Counted from the first letter of the stretch, positions 46,481 through 58,612 are shown. The stretch: DNA of 64,000 nt from Litsea cubeba (GCA_012931725.1 CM022948.1:69976444-70040443); one strand, 5' to 3'. Notes: generated by a model not told the origin, from the sequence alone. Translations and numbers: made by a program.

Positions 46481-48010
46481 AATCGCTACCAGCTGGCTAG
46501 ATTACATGGTGTCTTCTAGCATTGGTACCAATCAATCGGCTTGGATCTCTAATATAGCAAGTCTCATATTTATAAAATTAGATCGTGATAACAATCTGCT
46601 ATAGACAAGTCAGTTTGTACCCATTCTTCATACGAACCCATTTATGAAGTACATTGATGGTTCGACATCCTATCCAAACTAGTTTTTATCTGACAAGGAT
46701 ATGAGACCCACACCTACTATTAATCTAGATTATGAACTATGGATTGAGTAAGACTCACTTGTTCTCCTATGGATTAATGCTACTCTTACAGTACATTTAC
46801 TCCAACGGGTTATTGGACTCCAATCTGAAAGGGAAGTCTGGCAACGATTGGAAAAACAGCATCTTACTCAATCCAGATCGCGGGTACTCCAGCCTAAACA
46901 ACAATTTTAGAATCTGAAAAAGGGATCTCTATCGATGACTGAATATCTAGATAAAATGAAGAGCATTGCAGATGCTCTTGAAGCTATTGCCCAACCAATT
47001 ACTGAGTGTGACCTCTGTAATCAAGTTCCTCAGTGGACTGGGACCAGAATATGACGCCATCCACACTTCTGTTGCTAATCGCGACACCAATATCCTTTGA
47101 GGAATTGTTTGGCCAATTGCTTACTTTTGAACTGAGACTAGAGCTGCATAATTCTGTACCTATTGTTGCACAACCCACTACTGCACTTTATACCTCTTCC
47201 TTTGGTGCTCGCTTTGGCTTTGTTTCTAGCTCTCGTGGATGGTCCAATTCCCAGAGCTACGGTCGAGGCCGAACATCTAACTTTCAGGGTAACTCATCCT
47301 CTCAATCCACCACACAACAAAAGTCAAAGCCTAACTCAACATCATGATAGATCTGTAATCATCTAGGCCACATGGCATTAGATTGCTTCAGTCGCTCAGA
47401 TCTTTCATTCCAAGGGCATCAACCACCAGACAAACGTCAAGCCATGGTTGCTTGTAGAGTATGGAGAATCTACTTGGTTCATGGACACGAGAGTTACTAA
47501 TCATGTAACACCAGATATCAACAATCTCTCCATTCATTCTAACTATGTGAGTAATGATAATCTTGCTATTGGCAATGGTAAGGAACTTTCTATCTCGCAT
47601 GCTGGATCATCTCAATATTTATCTGATGGTAATATTGTTTCATTGCATAATATTTTTCATGTGCTCCACTTCTCTCATAATTTATTGTCCATCTCTCGAT
47701 TTATTAAGGATAATAACTGTCACTTCATTTTTACTTCTTCTGGCTTCTGTGTGAAGAAAAACAGCATGGGTCCGCTTCCGCGGAGTGACTAATAATGGTC
47801 TTTATCCTCTACATTTGACCTCAGGCACTCAGAATAACAAGTCAGCTTCTCCTTCTACATTCAGTAGTACTCGTGTCTTTAGCAATCTTTGGCATCGATC
47901 ATAGATTGGATCGCCCCTCAAATCAGGTTCTTCATCAAATAGTATCGTCTCTCTTTATTCATGGAAAGCCTAAGCTTGAACATGTGTGCACTGCTTGTCA
48001 TGGGGAAGTG
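46480..48010 (+). pseudogene. Second copia fragment: gag, knuckle region, protease, GAG-pre-integrase
   Basis: The plus-strand frames are broken by several stops and shifts. They read a gag N-terminus (MRPTPTINLDYELW, VWQRLEKQ, MTEYLDKMKSIADAL), a Ser/Gly/Arg-rich linker (SQSYGRGRTSNFQG) and HLGHMALDC. A degraded protease site follows, WFMDTRVTNHVTP in place of the usual DSGATNH, then IFHVLHFSHNLLSI, and PSNQVLHQI and CTACH of GAG-pre-integrase. It ends before integrase. It lies head-to-head with the minus-strand copia piece, and its sequence points to a different copia lineage. Confidence 0.8.
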
Positions 48011-48029
48011 GTCCAGGTGGCATTTTTAA

Positions 48030-48998
48030 CATTCAATTTCATTTTCATCTTCTGTCACACGTCGAAACCGGACTTCTGCAGCGGTCCGATCTCGGGGAGC
48101 GTGATTTGGGATTAAGTGAAAAAAAGACGTTTCCCCCCCAGGATCCATGTGTGTGAGGATGTCAAAATTCAAACACAACATGAATATTTTCGCGGAAGCT
48201 TACATGGCGTTGCGACCCGGAGCCCGTGGCCGTCGAATTCCACGTCGCACCCAATTGCTATCATAAAGCTTTCATACATGGCCTATAATCAGATTGGAAC
48301 AAACCATCATAACAAAGATACAGAGCTGACAGTAACATGATAAATCATTTCCCACATATGTTCCAGTTATAAATTATAAAAGTTATTAAATTACAATCCC
48401 AAGGCAAAGGATGATAAAAGCCATACAATTAACAAGCTAAATGCACGCTACCCAGATATGAGATGTAACTTAAGTATCAAGCTCAACGTCTAAAGGACAT
48501 CGTCGACACAACAAACATACCAAAACGCATGGCTTACAGCCAACTGCACTCACTCCACCTCAGGACGAAGAACATGCTACATAGAGCAGCAAATGTGGTA
48601 TATCGGACAATATGTTCTAGCAGGTGACTCAAATGTATAATAAATATGCTGACAATATATTGAGTAATTAACATGTGATAAACCATGGCATTTAATTAAA
48701 GGTTGCATGTATCTAAACCAAATATAAAACATTATAATATGACAAATCAGAGTATATAAACAAAGGCTGTGAGTAAGCATGACATGCGTATAAAACATGA
48801 TGTGTACACAAAGGCATGAGGTATCATTAGACTAAAAGTCGCATGTAAAAGCAGGTGTAAATCTGGCTAACATGGCGTGACAAAAACTGGGTAATAAAAC
48901 GAGCGAGAAAACGTAATCAGGTTGATAACTAGGCAAACTGACAAATTGGTAACCACACGAAGCTAAATTCTCCATCACCGAAGTGACATGAGCACACT
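48030..48998 (-). mobile_element. L2-related LTR 3' part, minus strand
   Basis: In reverse complement it carries GGCCACGG...GGTCGCAA, GCTTCCGCGAAAATATTCA and GACATCCTCACACA, matching 33240-33345 of the L2 LTR, with A+T-rich upstream sequence also shared. Cut at 48998 by an L1 LTR start. Confidence 0.6.
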
Positions 48999-50072
48999 TG
49001 TTGACACAAAAAAAAATGTCACTTTGCCTCTTCATACCCTTCCAACATCAAAGAAGCTACATGAAGCTACATTCGACCGCAACGGGCAATGCTACTTCAC
49101 GCATCAGATCTTGTAAGAATCATCCAAAAACTACAAGATGCTTCAAAAACAGTCATAAGAAGAGTACACATGAAGTTTTGGGCCATTTCGATATTATTTG
49201 GCCTAACTTCATTCTTTCCGCAGCTGAACAGGAGCTGCCGGCGGTGGTGAGCTGGAGACCCTAATTCACACAATAGAGCACACAGTTGGCCTCAAAATGC
49301 CACTAGAAGGCTCTACATCAAGTTCCAGGCCATTCTGTCACCGTTTGGCCCAAAAAGCAAAAAGCCGCAAAAAAGTAAGCTCTCCCGGCCCGACAGCATT
49401 AAAGACATCAGATCTTCAATCAGAGCATATGGATGGTTTTAAAATATTTCCAAAAATGCTCTATGTCAAGTTTCAGGTTGAACTGACAACATTTGACCCA
49501 ACATCAACGACCCTCAAATAACAAAACCAAGCCTTTCGGCGGCGGGAACCACCGAGGCCATCACTCATCAAACAAAGCACATGGGTGATTTCAGAATACC
49601 TCCAAGGGGCTACATGTCAAGTTTCAGGTTATTTCGACAACATTTGACCAGATTTTGACTCCTAGAAGCTAAATCAAGCCTCCCGATGGCAGAGCCCCTC
49701 AGGACCATGATTTCTAAATCAGAGCCAATGGATCATCTTAAACTGACTCTAATAGGTTCCCTGCCAAATTTTAGGTCAATCTGACATCGTTTGGCCAAAT
49801 ATCAAAGCGCGACATCTTCCTCGGGAAAAAATCAAGTCTACTGGCGACAGGACCCCACACGGGTTCAAAACTAAAACCAAACCTGTGCTTGGCATTATTT
49901 ATTTTTCAAGAGGCTTCACCTTAAATTTTAGGTCATCCCGTCATCGTTTGACCTAGTTTTGGCTTATGACAGCAAATCAGTAACTCTGCGCGACAAAGTC
50001 TTTATACCGGAAAGATAAAAAACTTTGCCCTCTGATCTGCATGGCTTCTCATTAAGTTTTTTGCAGGGAAAT
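48999..50072 (+). mobile_element. L1 LTR 5' part
   Basis: Starts TGTTGACAC and follows the complete L1 LTR (24683 to about 25590) with substitutions and small indels. It ends at GCAGGGAAAT where a 98-bp inverted-repeat element begins. No polypurine tract precedes it. Confidence 0.7.
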
Positions 50073-50170
50073 TGTCACGCCCTCGGACCGAGACCGAGCC
50101 AACCGAGTCAGAAAATGTCGCTCGCTCGCGCTGCGGCCCAGGATTAGGGACTCGGTCCGGGGGCGTGACA
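50073..50170. repeat. 98-bp element with TGTCACGCCC...GGGCGTGACA ends
   Basis: The terminal 20 bases are inverted repeats with a single mismatch (TGTCACGCCCTCGGACCGAG and the inverse of the right end TGTCACGCCCCCGGACCGAG). The termini are TG...CA like an LTR. It sits exactly between an L1 fragment and an L3 LTR start. Confidence 0.75.
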
Positions 50171-50557
50171 GTGTTAGGGATTTGATATATTGTAATTTGA
50201 TGGATGCATTATTCATTTTATTCATCATTTGAATTTTCACACATGCATTGATTTTGAAATACTTGAAATCTTGATTTACACATGTATTGTTTTAAATCTT
50301 GTAAATCTTATGTTTTATGCATGTTTTGGATTTAAACTTGGATGCATTTTAGTCTGAAAAGAAGTTTTATAAATCAAGCTAGCCATTGTTTTTAACTATT
50401 TCAAATCATATTAGGCTTTTTATGTTTCATGATTTTAATTCACTTAGATTGATTTAAATCATGTTTCCATGCTTGGTTTAATGGCCCAAAAAAATACACT
50501 CTTGAAAATATTTTGAAATGTTTAAAAGTTGGGATTTTAGCCACACTGTTGGTTAGC

Positions 50558-50782
50558 ATGTCGGTCAGGTGTCAAGCTAACCGACCATGGTTCAGAAGCT
50601 GACCGAAAGCCTTTCGGTTAGAATTCCAGATAGCTATTTTTTGAACCAATTTGCATTGTCGGTCAGCTTGTCAGTCACCTGTCGGTTAACCCACAACTGC
50701 ACAATTTAAAAATATGACCGTTGGGGAGATGACCGTTGGGGTGTCGGTTAACCAAACCCTGTATGTCGGTTAACCAACAGGT
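50558..50782. repeat. TCGGT/ACCGA cluster upstream of TATA, host L3 LTR
   Basis: About ten half-sites, several as near-palindromes (GTCGGTTAACC), ending 20 bases before TATAAAAG. Confidence 0.85.
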
Positions 50783-50802
50783 AGCCGTTGGGACACATTT
50801 TC

Positions 50803-50810
50803 TATAAAAG
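50803..50810 (+). promoter_or_regulatory. TATA box, host L3 LTR
   Basis: TATAAAAG directly downstream of the motif cluster. The same arrangement occurs in both LTRs of the minus-strand element. Confidence 0.65.
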
Positions 50811-52088
50811 AAAGTTCATTCCAAGGCCAAATTTGATGATACTTGAAGCCATTTTTGAGGTGTTCTAAGGCCAATCAAAGGGGAATGAACTAAGTGAAAG
50901 TCCAAGGGATCCTAACCCTAGAGGGGGGGGGGGGGGGGGAGTTGAATAGGGTGAGCTACACTTAATGACTAATTATGTCCAATTTTAATTTCTTAAAAAT
51001 AAACTAGTCACATGTGATGATTAACATACAATATGTGGAAGCTAAACAAACACAATCACCACAAAACATTCACCACTATACAAAGATTATAGTGGTTCAC
51101 CCTCAATACCTACATTCACTACTGGCTTGTGATTTAACACCCCACCGGATTTCCACTATCTATGCTTTTCCAAAAGGCTAAGCAATAACCTCAACAATAT
51201 GCTTTCCAAGGCTAAGCAATAACCTTACAATGTTTTTTTTTCACGGCTAAACAACAACCTATACAAGATGCTTTTCTAGGCTAAGCAATAACCTTTACAC
51301 AATGATTTTCCTTCTCAAAAAAGTGTCTAAACACTTAGAAGAGAAATAAATTAAGCTCTAATATAATGCCTCTTAAATAGGCGAATATGAAAGTTTAAAT
51401 CAACTCACACAAACGCACTAAGAATTACAAAGATGAATGCTTATGAAGTATATGTGTGTGAAAACTTCAATCAAGTTCAAAATTAAGCTCATTCAAAATA
51501 TGCTCAAAGCATTTTAAAGATTAATGCACACAAAGATATGATTGAAGTATATGCAAATCACTTCAACAACTGCAAACTTGTTAATGGTATGAAAGTCAAA
51601 AGATCACAAGTTGTATGAAAATGTTTTAAGCCTAATCAAGTGATGCATGTCCAATGTTGTTTTCAAAAACTAATTTAACTAAGATTTAAATGAATGAAAA
51701 CAACAAAGAAAGATTCAACCAAGAAATAAAATCATGCTAAAAAGGAAATCAAAGATTTTCATAAAACATGATATATAAAGCTTTAAAACAAAAGTTGGTT
51801 TGAATCTAAGTGAATAATCCTATGACTTAAAATCAAAGATTAAAGGAAGTAGAGGATTCAACACATCATAGTTAATATGCTTAAAATCATTTACCAATAA
51901 TTTAGACAAAGCATAAAAACATATGATTAATAAAGGGAAAGCTTACTTGGTGGTTTAACTTCATTAATCCAAGCTTAAGCTTTTCCTAATGACCCATTAG
52001 CCTTCCTTCGCTCTTCCCCTTTCTTTGGCCTCAAAACTCCTCAAGAATGGCTTAAAAATCATCAACTTTTGCCAAAGGAAAGAGCTTG

Positions 52089-52096
52089 CTTTTATA
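52089..52096 (-). promoter_or_regulatory. TATA box, L3 3' LTR
   Basis: TATAAAAG on the minus strand, about 20 bases downstream of the palindrome cluster. Confidence 0.65.
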
Positions 52097-52116
52097 GAAA
52101 ACTTGGCCCAACGGCT

Positions 52117-52385
52117 ACCTGTCGGTCGACCTACAGGTAGGTGTTGGTCGACCGACACTTCAATAGTCAGATTCCAACGGTCAAAAAAATTACTGTTGTA
52201 CAGGTGTAGGTCAGCCAACATGAACCGACAAGTGAACCGACACCTGAACCGACATGAACCGACACTTGAACCGACAGAGAAAATCTGAAATTTGTAGCTC
52301 TCTGGAAATGGGTCCGACGGAGGTTCTCGGTTGGCCTCGGTTCTGATGTCGGTTGACCGACACCTTGACGTCGGCTGACCGACAA
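52117..52385. repeat. TCGGT/ACCGA cluster, L3 3' LTR
   Basis: Dense half-sites including GTCGGTCGACC, GTCGGTTGACCGACA and GTCGGCTGACCGACA, immediately upstream (minus strand) of TATAAAAG. Confidence 0.9.
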
Positions 52386-52761
52386 CCTGATACAAAAAAT
52401 CCCAACTTTACATATTTTAAAGTATTTTCTTGAGGGGATTTTTTGGGCCATTAAACCAAGCTTGGAAATATGATTTTAAATCATCTAAGTGCTTTTAAAA
52501 TCGTGAAACATAAAAAGCCAAATATAATTTGAAACTTTAAAACATAGGCTAGCTTGATTTGTAAAAATTCTTTTCAAAAACAAATGCATCCAAGATTTAA
52601 ATCCAAAACATGCATAAACTATAAGATTTGCAATATTTAAAACAATGCATGTATAAATCCAGATTTTAAGATCTTCTAAATCTAAATCATGTGTGAAAAT
52701 TCAAGTGATGAATAAAATGAATATGCATCCATCAAATTGCAATATACAAAATCCTATCGAT

Positions 52762-52775
52762 CTCCCCCTTTGCAA
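52762..52775 (-). promoter_or_regulatory. L3 polypurine tract
   Basis: GCAAAGGGGGAGAT on the minus strand just before the 3' LTR. Confidence 0.8.
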
Positions 52776-53139
52776 TTTGACGGCAAACCTTCAATATGTT
52801 GGCAAACCTTGCTCAACACTAAAACTTCACACAGTCTTCAGCTCCTCCTTGGCTAGACAATTCTTGAAATCTCTTTGGATGATTCTTCATTTAGCTTGGG
52901 CTCTAGCTTCATTCTTCGTTCTTCTTGATGCTTGGAGCTTGATCATTCTTCAAGCTTTCTTTACATCTTTCTCTCTTTGGCCAAGCATCTTCTTTAGCTT
53001 TCAAGCTCTTTCTTCTATCATCTACTCCCCTATGACCATGCATTCTCTCCAATGCATTCTCTCCCATTTGGGTAGCTTGAATACTCGTTCTCCCCCTTAA
53101 TTCTTTCTCCCCCTTTGCCATTAAACTTGAGAACTTTCT

Positions 53140-55260
53140 GCAAATACCAATTGAAGAGGGGTTTGAATTTCTTCAAGATGTACCTACACACATGAAACAA
53201 GATAGATACCTTTTAGTAGCACCTGTTAACAAAGGAAATTGAAAATGAAATACATAACAGGTTATCATTCATGGGTAATAAGCTATAAAGATATAGAGCG
53301 AATATAAGGGTGAATTTGATCAACTCTAATGCTTCCTTAGAAGGTTTACTCCCCCTCAATCCATACTCTTCTTTTGTCAAACTTTTGACAAGGATTTAAC
53401 TAAAAGGTGCAAGAAGAAGATGGTTTAACCAATTGAGGGTTAACTTCAAGAGAAGAATTAGATACCAATTGATAATGATAATTGACTATAAAGTCCAAAT
53501 CGATCAAATTACCAATATAAAGAGCAAGGTCATGGAGATAAACTATCATGGATATCAATTGAAATAAATAAAAATATCAATTGAGATTTAAGGATATGAC
53601 TATTAACACAATCACTCTAGAATGGAGTTATGAATATAACTATTAGGCTTAATCCAAAATAGAGCTATCCATGATGATATGGGGATTACTAATCATAGCA
53701 TCAGTCAATATAACTATGAAAATCATATGCTATGTAAATTTTTGAAATCATTTCATACATTCATTAAATATAACTATCATGCACAAGATGAATGAAATGA
53801 AGTTCAATCATGAAGCCAAAACCTCACCATTAACCAACCAAAATTATGAAAACATATATATGGTGGTCATGTGATTTACCTAAAAGAGCATGAGAGGTGA
53901 CAAATATAAAAATTAAGATGCTAATGGAATGTGACATGGAGCAAAAGACATATGACTATCAAGTTCAATCCAATGTACACAAGGTCTATCACAAACTCAA
54001 GATATGATACCAATTGGATATAGATACTAATTGAAAATGATACCAATTAATTACCAATTGAATATGAAACATGATTAAGAGCAAGCATGTGACAAACACA
54101 AAATTCCAACAAGCATCATAAAATGATATTCATCACTTAGAAATAATATGACTAATGAGCATAGTGATGAACAAGAGAAATTGCATTTTGAAAATATATA
54201 ACTTGGTAGAGCATGCAATTTTCAAAGTGTCAAATCATATGAATTCAACAACTAAGAAATCCATCGAACAATAAACATAACTATGAAATACAAGCAATGG
54301 ATTTCAAAGAGGTTCATATGATCAAACACTACTATGAAGTTGAAACATGTATAAAGATGATAACACTTAGAGAATATACATGAATCAATATCATAACCAT
54401 CCATTTCAAAAATAAAATGACTGGAAAGTACAAAGGATGGATTTAAGAGTTCTTGTATGGTTTCTACAAATGTAACTAAGATCACAACCATACAAGGAAC
54501 TATATGTTATTTGCATACAAAGAATGAAACTTAATGAGCAAAGTTGCAAATAGCATATAACAAGTATTTCCTTCTAAAACATATAATCATTAGCACAAGG
54601 AAATAAACTCAAAAGAAAATGTTTGAATGAATATAGCTAACAAAGCTTGAAAACATTTTCAATTCATACAATCGTCAAATCATAAACAAAATCCAACAAT
54701 GAACAAAATGAGTATGAAATTGAAGATGGCACATTATCAATTATCAATTTGTATTCTAAACAATATAACTGCAAGGGCTTATACAAATTGAAAACATATT
54801 TTCCATACCAAAAGATATAACTACTAAGTTTATGGAAAATTCAAATTCATTTAAATCATTTGTTTTTCAAAATAATCTAACTATGATATTAACACAAATT
54901 ATTTAACAACATCAATCGATTATGAAAGATCTAGCTAAGAAAGCTTGGAAACCATAATCAATTGAACATGTATAGAAATGCAAGAGATATAACTAAATGA
55001 GAGCAAATCTATAATGATGAAATTATAATCAAATGATTTTGAAAACCATGATATGTAACTAAAGAGGTACATGAAAACAAAATCAATTGATCATAAAGAA
55101 ACAATGCATTTTAAGAAATGTAACTATGAAAGAACAAAATGCATATGCGAGATGACCGATAAAAAGATTTAACTATCAAGGAGTAGGTTGGTCAAAGAGG
55201 TCCAAGACCTTAAGGTTTTACTAAGTATATAACTTTGGGAATCCACCTAAGTTCTTGAGA
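53140..55260. repeat. A+T-rich non-coding stretch with recurring ATAACTAT motif
   Basis: It occupies the position of pol in the L3 element. More than fifteen copies of ATAACTAT or one-base variants recur every 50-120 bp between about 53480 and 55230, often as GATATAACTATNA. The spacers are not obviously similar. No coding potential in any frame. Confidence 0.7.
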
Positions 55261-55499
55261 GGGTTGATCTTTAAGGTCCATCTTAAAAGTCCCACCAACT
55301 ATAGGAGATTTGACTTGATAAATTCTCAATTTAGACTTATCACCATGATGTTTAGATTTGACTAAATTTAGCTTAGGTTGGTGATTAGTCTTTTGAGGTT
55401 GGTGACTTTTCTTCTTAGGGGATTGATTCTCTTTTCTTTTCTACTTATTTTCTCCCTTTACTTGACTTTTGAATTTTAATTTTAACTTTGCAACTTTAT

Positions 55500-56650
55500 T
55501 CAAAAGTTCTTTCATTTGTTGAATTAGGAGAGGTAGGTTGAGAAGCTTTTTGTTGATAGATTATTTTATTTTTGGTTTAACTTGTTTAAGTTTTTTAGAA
55601 TCTATCTTAGGAGACTCCTTTTTAATTGATTTTACTTGTTTAGTCTTCTTGGAGTCTTCCTTGGTTTTTAGTGTCTTATCCATCATAGAGTTTGATTTTA
55701 CCTTTTTTGGTTCAAATATGGATTTAGACACCTTGCTTCTTCTTAATTTGCACTCAAATTTGAAATGCCCTTCATTGCCACAATAATTACATTTAGACAT
55801 GGGCAAGGAAGTGTGAGTGCTAGAGAATGAGGACTCACCTTTCACAAAAGTGTTGGTGAATTTAGGGTCATGTGAAATATTCCTATCAAAACCAAGACCC
55901 ATCCTATCTCTTTGTGATTTACCCAATTTAAACAACTTTTTAAATTTTTCTTCACTTTGGGTAAATTTGCACTCATACTTTTGTTTATAGCTTTCAAGTT
56001 GAGTGACTTGGTTTTTAAGGGTTGAATTTTCATTTTTAACTTGTGTTAGTTCATTTTGAATTCCCTTAAATTTGTTTATCTCTTCATAGTCTTTCTTTAA
56101 TTCAAATTTAAGTTTACTAACAACAATAGATCCAAGTTCTAGAGTTTTTATCTTATCTTGAGCATTAGTTAAATTTTCTTTGAAAATTATTAACTTGGAT
56201 TCTAAATTGATAATGTCTTCAACTTGATTTTTTAAATGGTCTCTTAGATTTGAGTTTTACTATTTAAGATCCTCACAACCTATTTTTAATTAATTTATTT
56301 CATCTTTAATATTATGTAGGTTATGCAAATAGATCATGAACTTAGATTCTACACAATTTATTAATTGTTCTTTTTCTCTAAGTTCATCTTTTGAAGAGTC
56401 CAATTGTTCATTTAACCTTTTAGATTCTTATTTTAATCTTTTATTATTCTTATCAAGCTTTATGGATAATGTATATAATTCATCATAAGCTTGATGAATA
56501 TCATCTTCATTTTCTTCTTCTTTTAATTTAAATTTAGATTCATTAATTTTAATGTTTGAATCTCCAAAAGATGGAAGAAGGAGGGGTCTAGAAGAATCTA
56601 CAAGGTCTAGCATAGTGGAATCCATTCTTATGATTTTCATGAAAAACACA
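55500..56650 (-). pseudogene. L3 copia gag remnant with zinc knuckle
   Basis: Minus-strand frames contain CNYCGNEGHFKFEC, a complete C-x2-C-x4-H-x4-C nucleocapsid knuckle. It is preceded by TNTFVKGESS-type sequence and followed by a Lys/Ser-rich tail. Upstream frames (56428-56649 and others) are Lys/Asn/Glu-rich and likely coiled, but interrupted by stops. Protease, integrase and reverse transcriptase are absent. Confidence 0.7.
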
Positions 56651-56723
56651 ACTAGGGTTTTAATTCTAGGTTTTTACACCTAATCAAGAGTTCCAAACAC
56701 CTGATCCTAAATATAGAGCACGA

Positions 56724-56736
56724 GGCTCTGATACCA
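56724..56736 (-). promoter_or_regulatory. L3 primer-binding site
   Basis: TGGTATCAGAGCC on the minus strand, two bases after the 5' LTR end (GGACTTTCA). Initiator Met tRNA type. Confidence 0.9.
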
Positions 56737-56738
56737 AT

Positions 56739-56945
56739 TGAAAGTCCAAGGGATCCAAACCCTAGAGTGGGGGGGGGGGGGGGGGGTGAATAGGGTGAGC
56801 TACACTTAATGAGTAATTATGTCAAATTTTAATTTCTCAAAAATAAACTAGTCACATGTGACGATTAACATACAATATACGGAAGCTAAACAAACACAAT
56901 CACCACAAAACATTCACCACTACACAAATATTTATAGTGGTTCGG
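56739..56945 (-). repeat. L3 5' LTR, 3' portion
   Basis: Matches the end of the 3' LTR, including a run of 18 G on the plus strand (56769-56786). Interrupted at 56945 by the L4 element. Confidence 0.85.
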
Positions 56946-58600
56946 TGTCATGGGGCAGATTTTTCGCCAAAAAATCTTTCTCGTGTGGCGTTAAGGACAC
57001 CAGTCTCTTAACCAGCCAACCAACAAACACACACACAAACAACACTAAAGGAATTGGAAGGAGACAATTGCAGACAACACAATGCAAATACAAATCACTT
57101 AATTAATTTGGCACCAGCCCTCTCTTATTAATCAAAACTGTGGGACGAGCCCTTACAAAGAATTACCACTCATAACTCTCTGTAACACTCTCATACAAAG
57201 ATCCCTCTTGAATCTTTGTCTGAACCCTAAAGCCCACCTGAGATTAGCTCTTAGGGTAACTCCTTTCTCTGTCTTAGTTTCTGTTCTAAGACTTCAGTTT
57301 GAGACTTCTCTCTTGTCTCTCCCTGTCTCTCCTTGTCTAATTTGAATCTGCAACCATACAGTCCTATTTAAACAAGTCTCTGGCCAATTAGACAGTGCCA
57401 CCAAGGCTAACTGCCTGCCACTTGGACCCTCAAACAGTTGCCAATGTCTTGCTGGAAATAACCCACTGAGGGGCAGTTTGTCTAAGCAGTTGCATGCCAC
57501 CTGTCATGCTTTTGTTGGTCCAAGTAGTCCTCCACATGCCCAACACACTTCACAGACCAAACTGCCATGGCAGTTCCTCAAACCACCCACCCAAGTGGCT
57601 GCCACATCATTCCAAACTAACTAGTAACTACCTTTATGAAAGGGCATGCCACACAGCACCAATTGTGTCTTCCACGTGGGCTACACCAGCCCCAGCACAA
57701 GGGGAAGAAACCCCATGCACCAATCCAGCACGCCATCATCTCTGTTCGGACCACCGTGTCCAGGCACGAGGGTGTGGGCCCCATGCACCAAATTCCCAAC
57801 CGTAACCCAATCAATGCTCAACCGAGGCCCCCAAGGCCATTCATAGTGCATTATGTGCATATCGTGTGCTAACAGTGCCCACCGTCCGTTTTTCCACCCA
57901 ACAGGCATACCTGCTACATAGTAGAGTTATGTGACACCCATTGTTTCTCACCGCCTGGGTATAAACGTCCAAAAACAATGTAATGAAACTTTCGGGCACT
58001 TCCCGGACTCCAATGCACAAATCCTTTAAACGCATTAGACGTGCTTTTGGATCCATAAAACACAAGGTTGGTCGAGGGTCTAAATCTGCCGCACACAGTT
58101 CCTGCACGACGTCGACAGATAGTTCTTGTAAGCCTCGCAGTGCTCGCACGTCCTCGACTGCAGTACCAGCAGCTCTTGCAGCACCTGCACGATGTCGATC
58201 GTAGTTCCTGCAAACGTCGCAGCATTCACACGACGTCGTTCATAGCAACACCAGCACGCGAATGATGTCCCTCGCAGCAACACAGCAACGTGTGCACACT
58301 GCCGTCCACACGGCAGGACTACTGCACACTCCACGTGCAGCACGTTACTGCACACACCACGTGCAGCACCACATGTCGTGCACACTATTCACTGCATAAC
58401 ATTGTTAGGCACCAACATCCATCGCACGAACGACCGAAGGCAGAAACCATCTACACCAAGGGACCAATATGCAGTATTTAGTTATCATAGCACAGTCCAT
58501 ATGCACCAATGGACTGTTTGTGCAGTAGTTAGGTCTAAGACCACCAACTCCACCGCACCATCTGCGCACCAACGCAGTGTGACCATTTTAGGGGCTAACA
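56946..58600 (-). repeat. L4 3' LTR
   Basis: Shares near-complete alignment with 60587-62278, including a C+A-rich stretch with repeated CACGTGCAGCAC. TTTAAATAG on the minus strand near 57365-57373 is a candidate TATA element. Confidence 0.85.
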
Positions 58601-58612
58601 AACCTCCCACAC
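58601..58612 (-). promoter_or_regulatory. L4 polypurine tract
   Basis: GTGTGGGAGGTT on the minus strand directly before TGTTAGCCCC. Confidence 0.6.

Larger units (their letters stand above)
50172..50894 (+). mobile_element. L3 (copia) LTR, plus strand, left part of interrupted host copy
   Basis: Starts TGTTAGGGATTTGATATATT. It includes a TCGGT/ACCGA cluster (50558-50782) and TATAAAAG (50803-50810). It is interrupted at CTAAG (50890-50894) by the minus-strand L3 element and resumes at 63918. Confidence 0.8.
50895..52759 (-). repeat. L3 3' LTR
   Basis: On the minus strand it begins near CGATAGGATTTTGTATATTG (first base mutated from the TG of the 5' LTR) and ends GGACTTTCA. It contains a motif cluster (52117-52385), TATAAAAG (52089-52096) and a run of 17 G (50923-50939) close to the end. 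Confidence 0.85.

Noticed and set aside
44707..48998. A single L1 element with LTRs at 43235-44706 and 48999-50072
   Set aside because: No primer site follows 44706, no polypurine tract precedes 48999, and the interior consists of inverted L2-like and copia pieces. The two L1 parts are independent fragments.
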